Of a stretch of DNA of 33,529 nucleotides, positions 1 through 8,700 are shown piece by piece; position 1 is the first letter of the stretch; every line of letters starts with the position of its first letter. Source of the DNA: Halanaerobiales bacterium. GTDB taxonomy: Bacteria; Bacillota; Halanaerobiia; Halanaerobiales; DTU029. The notes below the pieces were generated by a model. That model was not told the DNA's origin and did no database searches. It saw only the letters and a program-made list of their open reading frames with translations. Location of the stretch: contig JANWJZ010000015.1 in the NCBI GenBank assembly GCA_025451675.1, positions 1 through 33,529 of the forward strand, given 5' to 3'. Position numbers and translations under genes: made by a program.

Positions 1-172
1 AGAAGCGGAAAAATATATGGAAGACGGGGAATTTGCTGAAGGTTCCATGCTTCCCAAGATTAAGGCTGCCCTGGCCTTTACAGGCTCAAAGGCAGGCAGA
101 AAGACCGTAATAACTTCTCTGGATAAAACAGTGGAAGCCCTGCAGGGTAAAACAGGAACCTGGATTATATAA
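1..172 (+). CDS. arcC: Carbamate kinase, C-terminal end (partial)
   Basis: The frame that opens at base 2 is read for 56 residues and ends in TAA at 170-172. It carries the characteristic end of carbamate kinase: a GSMLPKIKAA segment, then GRKTVITSL, then a short tail ending GKTGTWII. The enzyme interconverts carbamoyl phosphate and ADP with carbamate and ATP, usually as the last step of arginine or purine fermentation, in the cytoplasm. Only the C-terminal fifth is visible; the active-site N-terminal part lies outside the window. No terminator is evident between it and the next gene, 53 bases downstream. Confidence 0.9.
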   Translation, partial: EAEKYMEDGEFAEGSMLPKIKAALAFTGSKAGRKTVITSLDKTVEALQGKTGTWII

Positions 173-225
173 AAGCTGCCCGCACAGGTGAGTTTTAGCA
201 AAGAAATAAGGGGAGGATGGTATAA

Positions 226-1965
226 ATGACAGAGAATAATATGAATAAAAAAGACAACATTATAAGTGGCCCTGTAGCTCCCAGAGATCCGGTTGAAAAG
301 AGGAGCTGTATATACTTGATGGTGGATAGCGATATTGAAGCAGGCAGCCGTGGTGAAGGGAAACCTTCAGAGGAGATATATCTGGAAGGGCGGATAAGGA
401 ACGCGGCAGAATTTATAGGTGGTGTTACTGATAAACAAATCCTGGACCTGCTGGAGAGCTGTGAAGGATTCCATAAATTGGTCCACAGTATTGGAGTATC
501 AGTACAGGCGGCTGATGACAGTATTGAAGAAGTTAATTTTGTCTTACAGAACTGGGGAAAGACCAACAAGTATGAGAGCGGGACAACCTTGCGGGTTCCC
601 TGTCCTGCTAATGGAAGGGAAGTCATTATAAATCTCGCTGATTATGAATGGTCGCCGGATGATGATATCCTGGGCAAGTTTGCCTTTGAATTTGAACGGG
701 TGGGCCAGATGGCAAAAGCCACAGTCAAGTTTTATCTAAATGATGGTTATGAGGTACCGGAGTTAATTATTGACCCACCGGTTGATTTTGAGTCAGAAGG
801 ATATAATAAGATGATTGTCCGTTCATTATTGAATAGGGGTAACAACAGGAGACTGAAAAAGGCCATAGAAAAGGCCGAAAAAGGCGAAGATGTCACCATC
901 GCTTTTATAGGCGGCTCTATCACCCAGGGGGCAGGGGCCAAGCCGATAAATACAAACTGCTATGCCTACCAGGCTTACCTGAGATTTAAAGAGATGTTTG
1001 GCCGGAATGGTGGGGATAATATACATTATATTAAGGCCGGTGTAGGCGGTACCCCTTCACAATTGGGCATTATCCGTTATGAAAGGGATATTTTAAGGGA
1101 TGGCAAGGTTAAACCGGATATCGTTGTCGTGGAATTTGCGGTAAATGATGCAGGAGATGAGACAAAAGGGGTCTGTTATGAAAGCCTGGTTTTGAAGATT
1201 TTATCAGCAGAGAATAAACCAGCAGTCATCTTATTGTTCAGTGTCTTTGAAAATGACTGGAACCTGCAGGACAGGCTTGCCCCTGTGGGAGAGTATTATA
1301 ACCTGCCTATGGTCAGTATTAAGGATGCGGTGGTGGAGCAATTCCGCCTGACCAGGGAAGATGGTAATATTATCTCGAAAAGACAGTTTTTCTATGATAT
1401 TTATCATCCAACCAATGATGGACATAGAGTGATGGCTGATTGTCTGGCCTATCTCTTTGCTGAGACCAAGAAAGCCCCAGTGGATGAAGAGGATATCATA
1501 ATCGATAAGGAACCGTTAATCGGGAATTACTTTAAGGATATCCGTTTACTGGATAGAAAAACAAATACTCATGTTGCCGTTATAGATGAGGGTGGATTTA
1601 CAGAAACAGATAGGGATTTGCAGATGGTGGAGATGGATCTGGATTCTCATGGAACAGCCCAATTCCCCTATAACTGGATGCACACACCTTCATCTGGAAA
1701 TGAGAGCTTTAAGATGACTATCAGGAGTAAAGGCCTTATGTTGGTTTTCAAGGATTCAGGCAGCAGTGAATTTGGCAGGGCAGAGGTCTATGTAGACGGG
1801 GAACATGTGTTGACTGCTGATCCCCATATCGTCAACTGGACCCATTGTAATCCTGTCATCCTCTATCAGGAAGAAGAAGCAAGAGAACATACGATAGAGA
1901 TAAAGATGGCTCCCGGTGATGAAGACAAATGCTTCACCATCCTTGGTTTTGGCTATGTACTATAA
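226..1965 (+). CDS. SGNH/GDSL-type esterase with extra N-terminal domain, no signal peptide
   Basis: 579 residues. The SGNH hydrolase core spans about 190-415: block I IGGSITQGAG with Ser231 as nucleophile, block II AGVGGTPSQLG near 271-281, block III EFAVND with Asn307, and block V DIYHP with Asp391 and His394. Residues 430-579 form a conserved beta-rich tail also present in the next gene. Residues about 95-173 look like a small beta-sandwich, possibly carbohydrate-binding; this is inference. The family is usually esterases, often deacetylating polysaccharides; the substrate here is unknown. The N-terminus is polar with no signal peptide, so it should act in the cytoplasm unless exported another way. 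GGGAGG at 211-216, nine bases before ATG 226, supports the start. Confidence 0.85.
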   Translation: MTENNMNKKDNIISGPVAPRDPVEKRSCIYLMVDSDIEAGSRGEGKPSEEIYLEGRIRNAAEFIGGVTDKQILDLLESCEGFHKLVHSIGVSVQAADDSIEEVNFVLQNWGKTNKYESGTTLRVPCPANGREVIINLADYEWSPDDDILGKFAFEFERVGQMAKATVKFYLNDGYEVPELIIDPPVDFESEGYNKMIVRSLLNRGNNRRLKKAIEKAEKGEDVTIAFIGGSITQGAGAKPINTNCYAYQAYLRFKEMFGRNGGDNIHYIKAGVGGTPSQLGIIRYERDILRDGKVKPDIVVVEFAVNDAGDETKGVCYESLVLKILSAENKPAVILLFSVFENDWNLQDRLAPVGEYYNLPMVSIKDAVVEQFRLTREDGNIISKRQFFYDIYHPTNDGHRVMADCLAYLFAETKKAPVDEEDIIIDKEPLIGNYFKDIRLLDRKTNTHVAVIDEGGFTETDRDLQMVEMDLDSHGTAQFPYNWMHTPSSGNESFKMTIRSKGLMLVFKDSGSSEFGRAEVYVDGEHVLTADPHIVNWTHCNPVILYQEEEAREHTIEIKMAPGDEDKCFTILGFGYVL

Positions 1966-2023
1966 GGTGAAGTGTTTTTATAAGAGATGCCTGTAAAATT
2001 GTTAACACAAAAGGAGGAAATAG

Positions 2024-3298
2024 ATGAAAAAGTTTAGAACTGTGATTTTTTTGTTACTCATTATAATTATGCTAATAGGGCTTGTAAATACAGTTTATGC
2101 AGAAAATCCAGGGATAGATTTTGCCTCAGAAGAATACCGGGCCATGATTGCCAGGTCTTTATTGAGTACAGGTAATAATAGGAGGCTGAAAACAGCCATA
2201 GAGAAAGCAAAGAGAGGGGAGGATGTAACTATAGCCTATATAGGCGGTTCCATCACCCAGGGAGCCGGTGCCAGTCCTATTAATACTAATTGCTATGCCT
2301 ACCAATCTTATTTAAAATTTAAAGAGATGTTTGGGAAAGATGGTGGAGATAATATTCATTTTATCAAAGCCGGAGTTGGTGGTACCCCGTCCCAGTTAGG
2401 TGTTATCCGTTATGAACGGGATGTTTTAAGGGATGGTGCTGTTGAGCCGGATATCGTTATCGTGGAATTCGCTGTGAATGATGCTGATGATGAAACACGG
2501 GGAGTATCTTATGAGAGTCTGGTTTTAAAGATATTATCAGCAGAAAATAAACCGGCAGTCATCTTACTGTTCAGTGTATTCAAGAGTGACTGGAACCTGC
2601 AGGACAGGCTTGCCCCGATAGGCAGGCATTATGATCTGCCTATGGTCAGTATAAAAGACGCAGTGGTTAACCAGTTTTATTTGACGAAAGAAAAAGGTAA
2701 TGTAATCAGTAAAGAAGATTTCTTTGCCGACATCTATCATCCGTCAAATGCCGGCCACAGGATAATGGCTGACTGCCTGGCATATCTCTTTGCTGAAATA
2801 GATAAAGAAGAGATGGCTGAGGAAGATATCGTTCTTGATAAAAAGCCTCTTTATGGGGATGCTTTTAAAAATATCCGTTTACTGGATAGGACCACCAATA
2901 CCGAGGCAGCCATAATCGAGGAAGGAGGCTTCCGCCTGCGGGATTATGACCTCCAGAGAGTAGAAATGGACACCGATGCAATAGGAACACCCATGTTTCC
3001 AAATAACTGGATGCATAATATATATTCCGGTACCGGAAGTTTTAAGATGACCATAAAAAGCAGCAGTTTAATGCTTGTGTATAAGGATTCCGGCAGTGCT
3101 GATTTCGGTAAGGCGGAGATCTATGTAGATGGAAAATATGTGAAGACCGTTGATCCCCGCAAGATTAACTGGACCCACTGTAATGCTACCCTTTTGTATG
3201 AGGAAGAGGAAGCAAGGGAACATACCATAGAAATAAAGATGGCCCCTGGTGATGAATTTAAGAGCTTTACCATCCTGGGTTTTGGTTATACTTTATAA
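2024..3298 (+). CDS. Secreted SGNH/GDSL-type esterase, paralogue of the preceding gene
   Basis: 424 residues with a clear Sec signal peptide: basic start MKKFR, a hydrophobic stretch at about 7-22, and a likely cleavage after VYA at 24-26. Catalytic residues read as Ser76 (IGGSITQGAG), Asn152 (EFAVND), and Asp236/His239 (DIYHP). The alignment with the upstream protein runs almost without gaps from its residue 187 to its end, with high identity by eye, so the pair arose by tandem duplication. AAGGAGG at about 2012-2018 precedes ATG 2024. This copy lacks the N-terminal domain of its neighbour and is exported, which suggests the same chemistry carried out on polymer outside and on imported fragments inside. 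The substrate cannot be told from sequence. Confidence 0.87.
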   Translation: MKKFRTVIFLLLIIIMLIGLVNTVYAENPGIDFASEEYRAMIARSLLSTGNNRRLKTAIEKAKRGEDVTIAYIGGSITQGAGASPINTNCYAYQSYLKFKEMFGKDGGDNIHFIKAGVGGTPSQLGVIRYERDVLRDGAVEPDIVIVEFAVNDADDETRGVSYESLVLKILSAENKPAVILLFSVFKSDWNLQDRLAPIGRHYDLPMVSIKDAVVNQFYLTKEKGNVISKEDFFADIYHPSNAGHRIMADCLAYLFAEIDKEEMAEEDIVLDKKPLYGDAFKNIRLLDRTTNTEAAIIEEGGFRLRDYDLQRVEMDTDAIGTPMFPNNWMHNIYSGTGSFKMTIKSSSLMLVYKDSGSADFGKAEIYVDGKYVKTVDPRKINWTHCNATLLYEEEEAREHTIEIKMAPGDEFKSFTILGFGYTL

Positions 3299-3314
3299 AA
3301 AAGCAGAAATTTAT

Positions 3315-3385
3315 CTGTTTAAAAAGGAGATATTTCAAATATCGCTAATTATATAAATACATAATAATTACTTATGTTTAAACAG
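3315..3385. repeat. Nested inverted repeats between the esterase pair and the membrane protein
   Basis: CTGTTTAAA at 3315-3323 is repeated inverted as TTTAAACAG at 3377-3385. Inside lie a palindrome, GATATTT-C-AAATATC (3329-3343), and a hairpin, ACATAA/TTATGT (3359-3364 with 3372-3377). Together they could fold as a closed multi-branch structure. There is no U-tract, so it is not an ordinary terminator. The function is unknown; an operator, an RNA structure and chance in AT-rich DNA are all possible. Confidence 0.45.
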
Positions 3386-3424
3386 GCCATATACTGTCAA
3401 AATTAATAAAAGGGGGCATGACTT

Positions 3425-4144
3425 ATGTTAGCTAATCCTTGGCTTGTCAGAATCGGGGGAGGGTTGATCTGTGGTATAATAGCCTATCTGGTCTCCAGCC
3501 TGGTTGTAGCTAAAAAGGAGAAAAAATATTATTTGCGCAAGTTATATTCTGCCAATCAGGAGATCTTACAGACTGTTAGACCGATGATTGCCAAAGAAGA
3601 TTTATTCGATATAAATCTACTTCATTCCATCATTTCCTCAACAGCCAACAAATATAATGTAGATAAGGCAGATCTTTATAATATTCACTCTCTGATAGAT
3701 GATATCATTACAGATATCATGCAGTCACCTTTTTTAACCATGGAGCAGAAGGAACAATATTGCAAGAATTTAATGGATTTGAAGACAAAACGCGGTAAAA
3801 AAGACGCCCAGGAACCGGAAAAGCAGGTAATCATCTGTGATGGTGTTTCCGTGGATTATATCAGCCTGCTGGTAGCATTAATGAGTATATTGTTTTCCTT
3901 TTTCAGCATCTATATTTTCCAGCTTAACGATCTTGAGAAAGCAATGCTATTCGGTAATAGAATATTATTCCTGTTTATACTTATCGTTTTGTCTCTGATT
4001 CCCCTGTTCTTTGTTCAAATAATCGATAATATCAGGAAGATTAGAAGCAGAAATAAAGCTACAAATATCAAAGAGAAAATTGAAGAGAAAGTAATAGATA
4101 AAAAGGAAACAGAAAGTAAAGAAAGTGAGAACCTGGAAGGTTAG
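3425..4144 (+). CDS. Membrane protein of unknown function with three predicted transmembrane segments
   Basis: 239 residues; family not recognised. Hydrophobic segments lie at about 8-29, 144-166 and 178-199. Between the first and second is a polar, probably helical domain of about 110 residues; after the third comes a highly charged Lys/Glu-rich tail of 40 residues, likely coiled coil or disordered. GGGGG at about 3412-3416 precedes ATG 3425. The codon usage matches the neighbours, so recent transfer is not suggested. It stands alone, following a structured intergenic region and followed by a broken gene and a terminator, so context gives no function. Confidence 0.7.
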   Translation: MLANPWLVRIGGGLICGIIAYLVSSLVVAKKEKKYYLRKLYSANQEILQTVRPMIAKEDLFDINLLHSIISSTANKYNVDKADLYNIHSLIDDIITDIMQSPFLTMEQKEQYCKNLMDLKTKRGKKDAQEPEKQVIICDGVSVDYISLLVALMSILFSFFSIYIFQLNDLEKAMLFGNRILFLFILIVLSLIPLFFVQIIDNIRKIRSRNKATNIKEKIEEKVIDKKETESKESENLEG

Positions 4145-4176
4145 TAAAGTAAATATAGTAAAGCCAGAATTTTTAA

Positions 4177-4311
4177 GATGGAAGGGATTATAGGCCGGCA
4201 GCAAGTAAAGAAGAGGAAGTGGAATACCTGAAGGGGATTGCCAGGGCTCTGGAGGAGGTACTGGATATTGTAAAAGAACAGCTAAAAAAAATGGAAGAGG
4301 AAGATGATTAG
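4177..4311 (+). pseudogene. Fragment of a small coiled-coil gene (DUF5320-like tail), no start codon
   Basis: After an in-frame TAA at 4174-4176 an open frame runs to TAG 4309-4311. It encodes a typical acidic helical tail: RPAASKEEEVEYLKGIARA, then LEEVLDIVKEQLKKMEEEDD. The heptad-like Leu/Ile pattern and the PxSKEEE-type entry resemble the C-terminal coiled coil of small Gly/Met-rich DUF5320 proteins; that assignment is from memory and weak. There is no ATG at the 5' end and no ribosome binding site; the only internal starts are GTG 4219 and ATG 4291. It is most simply a decayed remnant whose N-terminal half is gone. Confidence 0.4.
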
Positions 4312-4375
4312 ATTCAGGATAATATCCTGGAGGCAGCCGGGATAAAATGGTTAAAGAAAAAGAATGCCATTATAG

Positions 4376-4408
4376 TACCAGGGAGAGAATCCCTGGTATT
4401 TTTGTTTT
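4376..4408 (+). terminator. Intrinsic terminator
   Basis: A perfect 9-bp stem, TACCAGGGA (4376-4384) with TCCCTGGTA (4390-4398), five-base loop, followed by TTTTTGTTTT. It separates the membrane-protein region from the lipid kinase gene. Confidence 0.88.
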
Positions 4409-4540
4409 AATACGATTGCAAAATTCCTTTATCTGTGTAGAATTTGCAGGAGAAATTGCAAATAAAGTAGAATTATAAAAAATACTGCTGATGATTTGCA
4501 GATAAATATAGTTAAAAAGAGGGAAAGGAACTGGTTGAAT

Positions 4541-5470
4541 ATGACACAGGGAATTATGGCAATTGTAAATCCTGTTTCTGCCAATGGGAAAACAGGGAAG
4601 AATTGGGCTGAGTATGAGAAGCATTTTCGGGAGGAAGGCATTGAACTGGAGGTCCGTTTTACCCAATACCCGGGTCATGCTACCGAACTGGCCAGGAAAG
4701 CTGTTGCCGAAGGTTATCGTAAAATTATGTCCGTAGGTGGAGATGGAACCACCAATGAGGTTATTAATGGACTCTATAGAGATGGAGAGTTACTGGCTGA
4801 AGATATAAAATTAATTATTTTTTCCCAGGGAACCGGTTGTGATTTCATCAGGTCTTTTGGTATTAGTAAAAAAATAGAAGATGTTGTAAACATAATCAGA
4901 AGTGAAAAAATAAAAAAGGTTGATGTTTGCCAGGCCTCTTTTAAAAATCATGCAGGGAATAGTGAGAGCAGGCTCTTTTTGAATGTGGCCGATACCGGTA
5001 TTGGTGCAGTAACAGCAAAACTGGTTAATGAGAGTTCTAAAATTTATGGTGGATTTTTATCTTACTTAATTGGAGTATTCAGGGCACTCTTTACCCATAA
5101 AAATAAAGCGATTAGGGTCATGATTGATGGTAAGGAAGAATATAATCAATATTTAAACAGTGTAATTATTGCCAACGGTAAGTATTTTGGCGGAGGAGTG
5201 ATGATTGCTCCTGAGGCCGAATTGGATAGCGGGGAATTTAATATAATTATATTAAAGGATTTCAGTAAGTTTGGTATAGTCTTTAATCTGGCCAAAGCCT
5301 ATAAGGGCACTCACTTAAGCCATCCACTGGTGGATTCCGTTAAAGGAAGGGAGATTTATATAGAATTGCTGGATGACGGCATGTATGAGCTGGAACTGGA
5401 TGGAGAACTGGTCGGTAGGTTGCCAGCCAGCTTTAGAATTCTGCAGGATAAATTGCCAATAATGGCCTGA
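4541..5470 (+). CDS. YegS/DgkB-type lipid (diacylglycerol) kinase family protein
   Basis: 309 residues from ATG 4541, the usual length for the family. The N-terminal nucleotide-binding half carries IVNPVSANGKTGK (8-20), the signature VGGDGTTNEV with GGDGT at 66-70, and GTGCDF (97-102). The C-terminal beta-rich half includes a GKYFGGGVMIAPEAELDSG segment. Members phosphorylate diacylglycerol or related lipids with ATP at the inner face of the membrane and feed lipid recycling. The frame is open upstream to ATG 4496, but that gives an unrelated basic leader; GGGAAAGGA at 4521-4529 sits 11 bases before ATG 4541 and fits it. TTG 4535 is a further option. The gene lies just upstream of the promoter for rapZ and may be monocistronic. 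Confidence 0.85.
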   Translation: MTQGIMAIVNPVSANGKTGKNWAEYEKHFREEGIELEVRFTQYPGHATELARKAVAEGYRKIMSVGGDGTTNEVINGLYRDGELLAEDIKLIIFSQGTGCDFIRSFGISKKIEDVVNIIRSEKIKKVDVCQASFKNHAGNSESRLFLNVADTGIGAVTAKLVNESSKIYGGFLSYLIGVFRALFTHKNKAIRVMIDGKEEYNQYLNSVIIANGKYFGGGVMIAPEAELDSGEFNIIILKDFSKFGIVFNLAKAYKGTHLSHPLVDSVKGREIYIELLDDGMYELELDGELVGRLPASFRILQDKLPIMA

Positions 5471-5479
5471 CCCTGCCAG

Positions 5480-5508
5480 TTTACATTCTCTTCCTGATAT
5501 TATACAAT
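5480..5508 (+). promoter_or_regulatory. Sigma-A-type promoter for rapZ-yvcK-whiA
   Basis: TTTACA (5480-5485), 17-base spacer, TACAAT (5503-5508), 35 bases before the rapZ start. Both boxes are one mismatch from consensus and the spacing is ideal. Confidence 0.6.
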
Positions 5509-5542
5509 GGTATTATAAGAATATAAGAGAGGGGTTCCCATT

Positions 5543-6394
5543 ATGGAATTTTTAATAATAACAGGGATGTCAGGTGCAGGTAAATCAGTAGCTCTGAACT
5601 TTTTTGAAGATATGGGTTATTTCTGTATTGATAATTTACCACCTGCCTTTATAAATAAATTTGCTGAATTATGCCTCCGTTCTGAATATGAAAAGATTGC
5701 CATTGTGACTGATATCAGGGGAGGCAAATTTTTTAATTCCCTTTTTGGGGAATTGGCTGAGCTGGAAAAGCTGGGCTTTAATTATGAGATCCTCTTTCTG
5801 GAGGCTTCTGATGAGACTCTGGTAAGGCGTTATAAAGAGACCAGAAGGAAACATCCCCTGGATGAAGAAGGCCGTATCCTTGATGCCATTCAGAAAGAGC
5901 GGACCATGCTGGAGGAAATCCGGGGAAAGGCAAATAAAATAATAGATACCTCCAAGATGGGCAGCAGGGATCTTTATAATGAATTAAGGCGGATTTACTC
6001 TTTCCATAAAGTTGGGAAAGAGAATCTATCCATTTCCATTATTTCCTTTGGTTATAAATACGGAATTCCCATGGATGCGGATCTGGTCTTTGATGTGAGA
6101 TTTTTGCCCAATCCCCATTATGTCAGTTCTCTTAAAGATCATACCGGGGAGGAAGAGATCGTGCAGGAATATATCATGAAATGGCCTTTGACCGCAAAAT
6201 TTTATAAGAAATTCTTTGATTTTATAGAGTTCCTCTTACCGGAATATGAAAAGGAAGGCAAGAGCCATTTGATGATTGCCATTGGTTGTACCGGTGGCAA
6301 ACATCGTTCAGTGACTACTGCCATTAAGCTAAGGGATTTTTTACTGCGTAAGGGTTACCGGGTTATTGTAGAACACAAGGATATTAATAAATAG
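5543..6394 (+). CDS. rapZ: RapZ/YvcJ-family nucleotide-binding protein
   Basis: 283 residues, the family length. The Walker A loop GMSGAGKS is at 8-15, followed by the typical GYFCIDNLPP (25-34). The C-terminal domain ends with the conserved GCTGGKHRSV (248-257). In Bacillus the orthologue YvcJ binds and hydrolyses GTP and ATP; in Escherichia coli RapZ is an RNase E adaptor that senses glucosamine-6-phosphate precursor demand. The Firmicute role is less defined. AGAGGGG at about 5528-5534 precedes ATG 5543. It is first in the conserved rapZ-yvcK-whiA operon, with 12 bases to yvcK. Confidence 0.95.
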   Translation: MEFLIITGMSGAGKSVALNFFEDMGYFCIDNLPPAFINKFAELCLRSEYEKIAIVTDIRGGKFFNSLFGELAELEKLGFNYEILFLEASDETLVRRYKETRRKHPLDEEGRILDAIQKERTMLEEIRGKANKIIDTSKMGSRDLYNELRRIYSFHKVGKENLSISIISFGYKYGIPMDADLVFDVRFLPNPHYVSSLKDHTGEEEIVQEYIMKWPLTAKFYKKFFDFIEFLLPEYEKEGKSHLMIAIGCTGGKHRSVTTAIKLRDFLLRKGYRVIVEHKDINK

Positions 6395-6406
6395 GACGGA
6401 TAGTCT

Positions 6407-7690
6407 ATGAAGATTGATTTTTCCAATAAAAAATGGTTATATCCAGGAATCGGCATAAAAAGATGGATATTGTTGTTGACTGTTTCACTGTTACTTATCA
6501 GTGCAGGTATCACTATTTTATTGGGTTATCAGATAATCAGTTATCTGGAAATTATGATAATCCGTTTTCTCTTTCCTTTTGTTGGTAATCTATCCTTTTT
6601 TATAGATCTTATTGTAGCCATTACCCTGATAATCCTGGGAATCTGGGGGATTTTTACCTCCATGAAGGGGGCCCTAAAGGGTTTTTACCAGCTGGAAGCT
6701 CATGAGTTTCTGGATAAGGCCTTTGAGAGAAAAATACTGGAGAAAGGCCCCCGCATTGTAGCCCTGGGGGGTGGGACTGGCCTGTCAAACCTTCTGCGGG
6801 GCCTGAAAAAATATACCAGCAATCTGACCGCAGTGGTAACAGTAGCTGATGATGGAGGTAGTTCCGGCAAATTGAGGGATGAACTGGGTATCTTACCACC
6901 TGGAGATATCCGGAATTGCCTGGTTGCCCTGGCGGATACAGAGCCATTAATGGAGGAGTTATTTCAATACCGCTTTAATTCAGGGGGAGACCTGGAGGGT
7001 CACAGTTTTGGTAATCTCTTTATTGCTTCTTTGACAGAGATACTGGGTGATTTTGAGGAGGCCATCAGGGAATCCAGTAAGGTTCTGGCCATCAGGGGTA
7101 AGGTATTGCCAGCGACCAATGAAGATATACGCCTTGGAGCAATTTACTCCGATAAAACAGTGTTATTGGGTGAGTCCATTATTCCTGAACAGAAGAAGAA
7201 GATTGACAGGGTATTTTTGCAACCTTCTTCCTGTAAACCTTCTCCTGAAGTTTTGAAAGCCATAGAAGAGGCAGAGATAATTGTGGTTGGGCCGGGCAGC
7301 TTATATACAAGTATAATACCCAATTTACTGGTAGGTAATATTGCTGATAAAATCAGGGAGAGTAAAGCAATCAGGATTTTTGTCTGTAATGTGATGACAC
7401 AGGCCGGTGAAACGACTGGTTATTCTGTCAGTGACCACATTAAGGCTATCTATAAACACACTGGCCCTGGATTATTTGATTATGTTGTTGTGAATAAGGA
7501 AGAGAGTTCCAGGGAATTAATAAAAAGATATAGGGAAGAAGGGGCTTTTCAGGTCGAGGTAGATAAAAGGAGAATAAAAGAGATGGGGATTAAGATTATT
7601 GAAGGAAATCTATTGTCCAGTGAAGGTTATATCAGGCATGATCCGGATGAACTGGCAAAAGTAATCCTGGGGGTAATGAAAGATAGGTGA
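6407..7690 (+). CDS. yvcK: YvcK/CofD-family protein, long form with N-terminal membrane anchor
   Basis: 427 residues. Residues 115-427 are the YvcK (CofD-like) domain: VALGGGTGLS (118-127), TVADDGGSSGKLR (145-157) and PPGDIRNCL (164-172) form the nucleotide-sugar pocket, and GPGSLYTSIIPNL is further on. Bacillus YvcK binds UDP-GlcNAc and is needed for growth on gluconeogenic carbon and normal cell-wall synthesis. Unlike the roughly 320-residue soluble Bacillus protein, this one starts with two hydrophobic segments at about 18-43 and 62-85, so the domain should be tethered to the cytoplasmic face of the inner membrane. The ribosome binding site is weak (GGACGGA at 6394-6400), suggesting coupling to rapZ. 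Confidence 0.93.
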   Translation: MKIDFSNKKWLYPGIGIKRWILLLTVSLLLISAGITILLGYQIISYLEIMIIRFLFPFVGNLSFFIDLIVAITLIILGIWGIFTSMKGALKGFYQLEAHEFLDKAFERKILEKGPRIVALGGGTGLSNLLRGLKKYTSNLTAVVTVADDGGSSGKLRDELGILPPGDIRNCLVALADTEPLMEELFQYRFNSGGDLEGHSFGNLFIASLTEILGDFEEAIRESSKVLAIRGKVLPATNEDIRLGAIYSDKTVLLGESIIPEQKKKIDRVFLQPSSCKPSPEVLKAIEEAEIIVVGPGSLYTSIIPNLLVGNIADKIRESKAIRIFVCNVMTQAGETTGYSVSDHIKAIYKHTGPGLFDYVVVNKEESSRELIKRYREEGAFQVEVDKRRIKEMGIKIIEGNLLSSEGYIRHDPDELAKVILGVMKDR

Positions 7691-7696
7691 TAGTGA

Positions 7697-8632
7697 TTGT
7701 CTTTTACCACTGATGTTAAACATGAACTGGTCAGAGTAAAGGGTGGGGAGATAGCGGAATTATCTGCCCTGATCAGGATGAACGGGACTATTCAAATAAT
7801 TAATAAGAATATTGCCTTAAATATAAAATTATCCATGGGAGATCTGGCCAGGAAGGTATATTCTATAATTAAAAAAATGTTTGATTTGCAGGTACAGATT
7901 ATTGTCCGGAAAAATTATCCCTTTGATCGCAAGCAGAATATTTATCATTTATTTTTACCTCCCCAACAGGGACTTGATGACTTTTTATACCGGCTTGGAT
8001 TTATTGATGAGGATAATAATATTATATTCCGGATTAAGGAGGAATTTTTCAGTAAAAGAACTTACCGCCAGGCCTATTTGCGGGGGGCTTTTTTAGGCGG
8101 GGGTTCAGTTAATAATCCGGCCAGGGAATATCATCTTGAATTCAGGTGTGAGTATGAGGGACTGGCCAGGGATTTACTGAAACTCCTTGCTACTTTTAAT
8201 CTGGAGGGACGTTTAACCAGGCATAATAAGAAACACATCGTCTATTTTAAAAATTATGAAGATATATCGACTATTTTGAATATAATCGGTGCCCACCGGG
8301 CCCTGCTGGAAATGGAAAATAAACATGTAGTGAAGAGTTTAAAGAATGATATTAATAGAAGGATAAATTTCGAGACTGCAAACATGGATAAGACCATTAC
8401 TGCCGCTCTGGAACAGTTGGAGGATATAGAGCTAATCGAGTCTGTCAGGGGTCTGGATTCCCTGCCGGTAAGTTTACGGGAGATAGCTCTTTTAAGGAAG
8501 GAGTATCCCTATGCCAGCCTGAAGGAGCTGGGTGAATTACTAACTCCAAAGATAAGCAAATCAGGTGTTAATCACCGGATGCGAAGGATAAAGAAGATTG
8601 CTGACGAAATTAGGAATAAAGGAAACGGATAA
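7697..8632 (+). CDS. whiA: WhiA DNA-binding regulator
   Basis: 311 residues, the normal length. The N-terminal half is the LAGLIDADG homing-endonuclease-like fold with AYLRGAFLGGGSVNNP at 126-141; the C-terminal part (about 220-308) is the WhiA helix-turn-helix domain, ending SGVNHRMRRIKKIADEI. WhiA controls sporulation septation in Streptomyces and affects cell division and chromosome segregation in Bacillus. The start is TTG 7697: AGGTGAT at 7685-7691 overlaps the yvcK stop and is correctly placed, and no ATG fits. It is six bases from yvcK, so translation is probably coupled. The Bacillus operon continues with crh; here the next gene is cggR and no HPr-like gene follows. Confidence 0.94.
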   Translation: MSFTTDVKHELVRVKGGEIAELSALIRMNGTIQIINKNIALNIKLSMGDLARKVYSIIKKMFDLQVQIIVRKNYPFDRKQNIYHLFLPPQQGLDDFLYRLGFIDEDNNIIFRIKEEFFSKRTYRQAYLRGAFLGGGSVNNPAREYHLEFRCEYEGLARDLLKLLATFNLEGRLTRHNKKHIVYFKNYEDISTILNIIGAHRALLEMENKHVVKSLKNDINRRINFETANMDKTITAALEQLEDIELIESVRGLDSLPVSLREIALLRKEYPYASLKELGELLTPKISKSGVNHRMRRIKKIADEIRNKGNG

Positions 8633-8700
8633 AGAAAAAATTTTTTTAAATATAATAAAAAATATAGAGGAATTTTTCCAGGTATATAGAATATAATAGA

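Noticed and set aside
4496-4540. Extending the lipid kinase to ATG 4496
   Set aside because: The extra residues are basic and unrelated to the family start; the ribosome site lies within them and fits ATG 4541.
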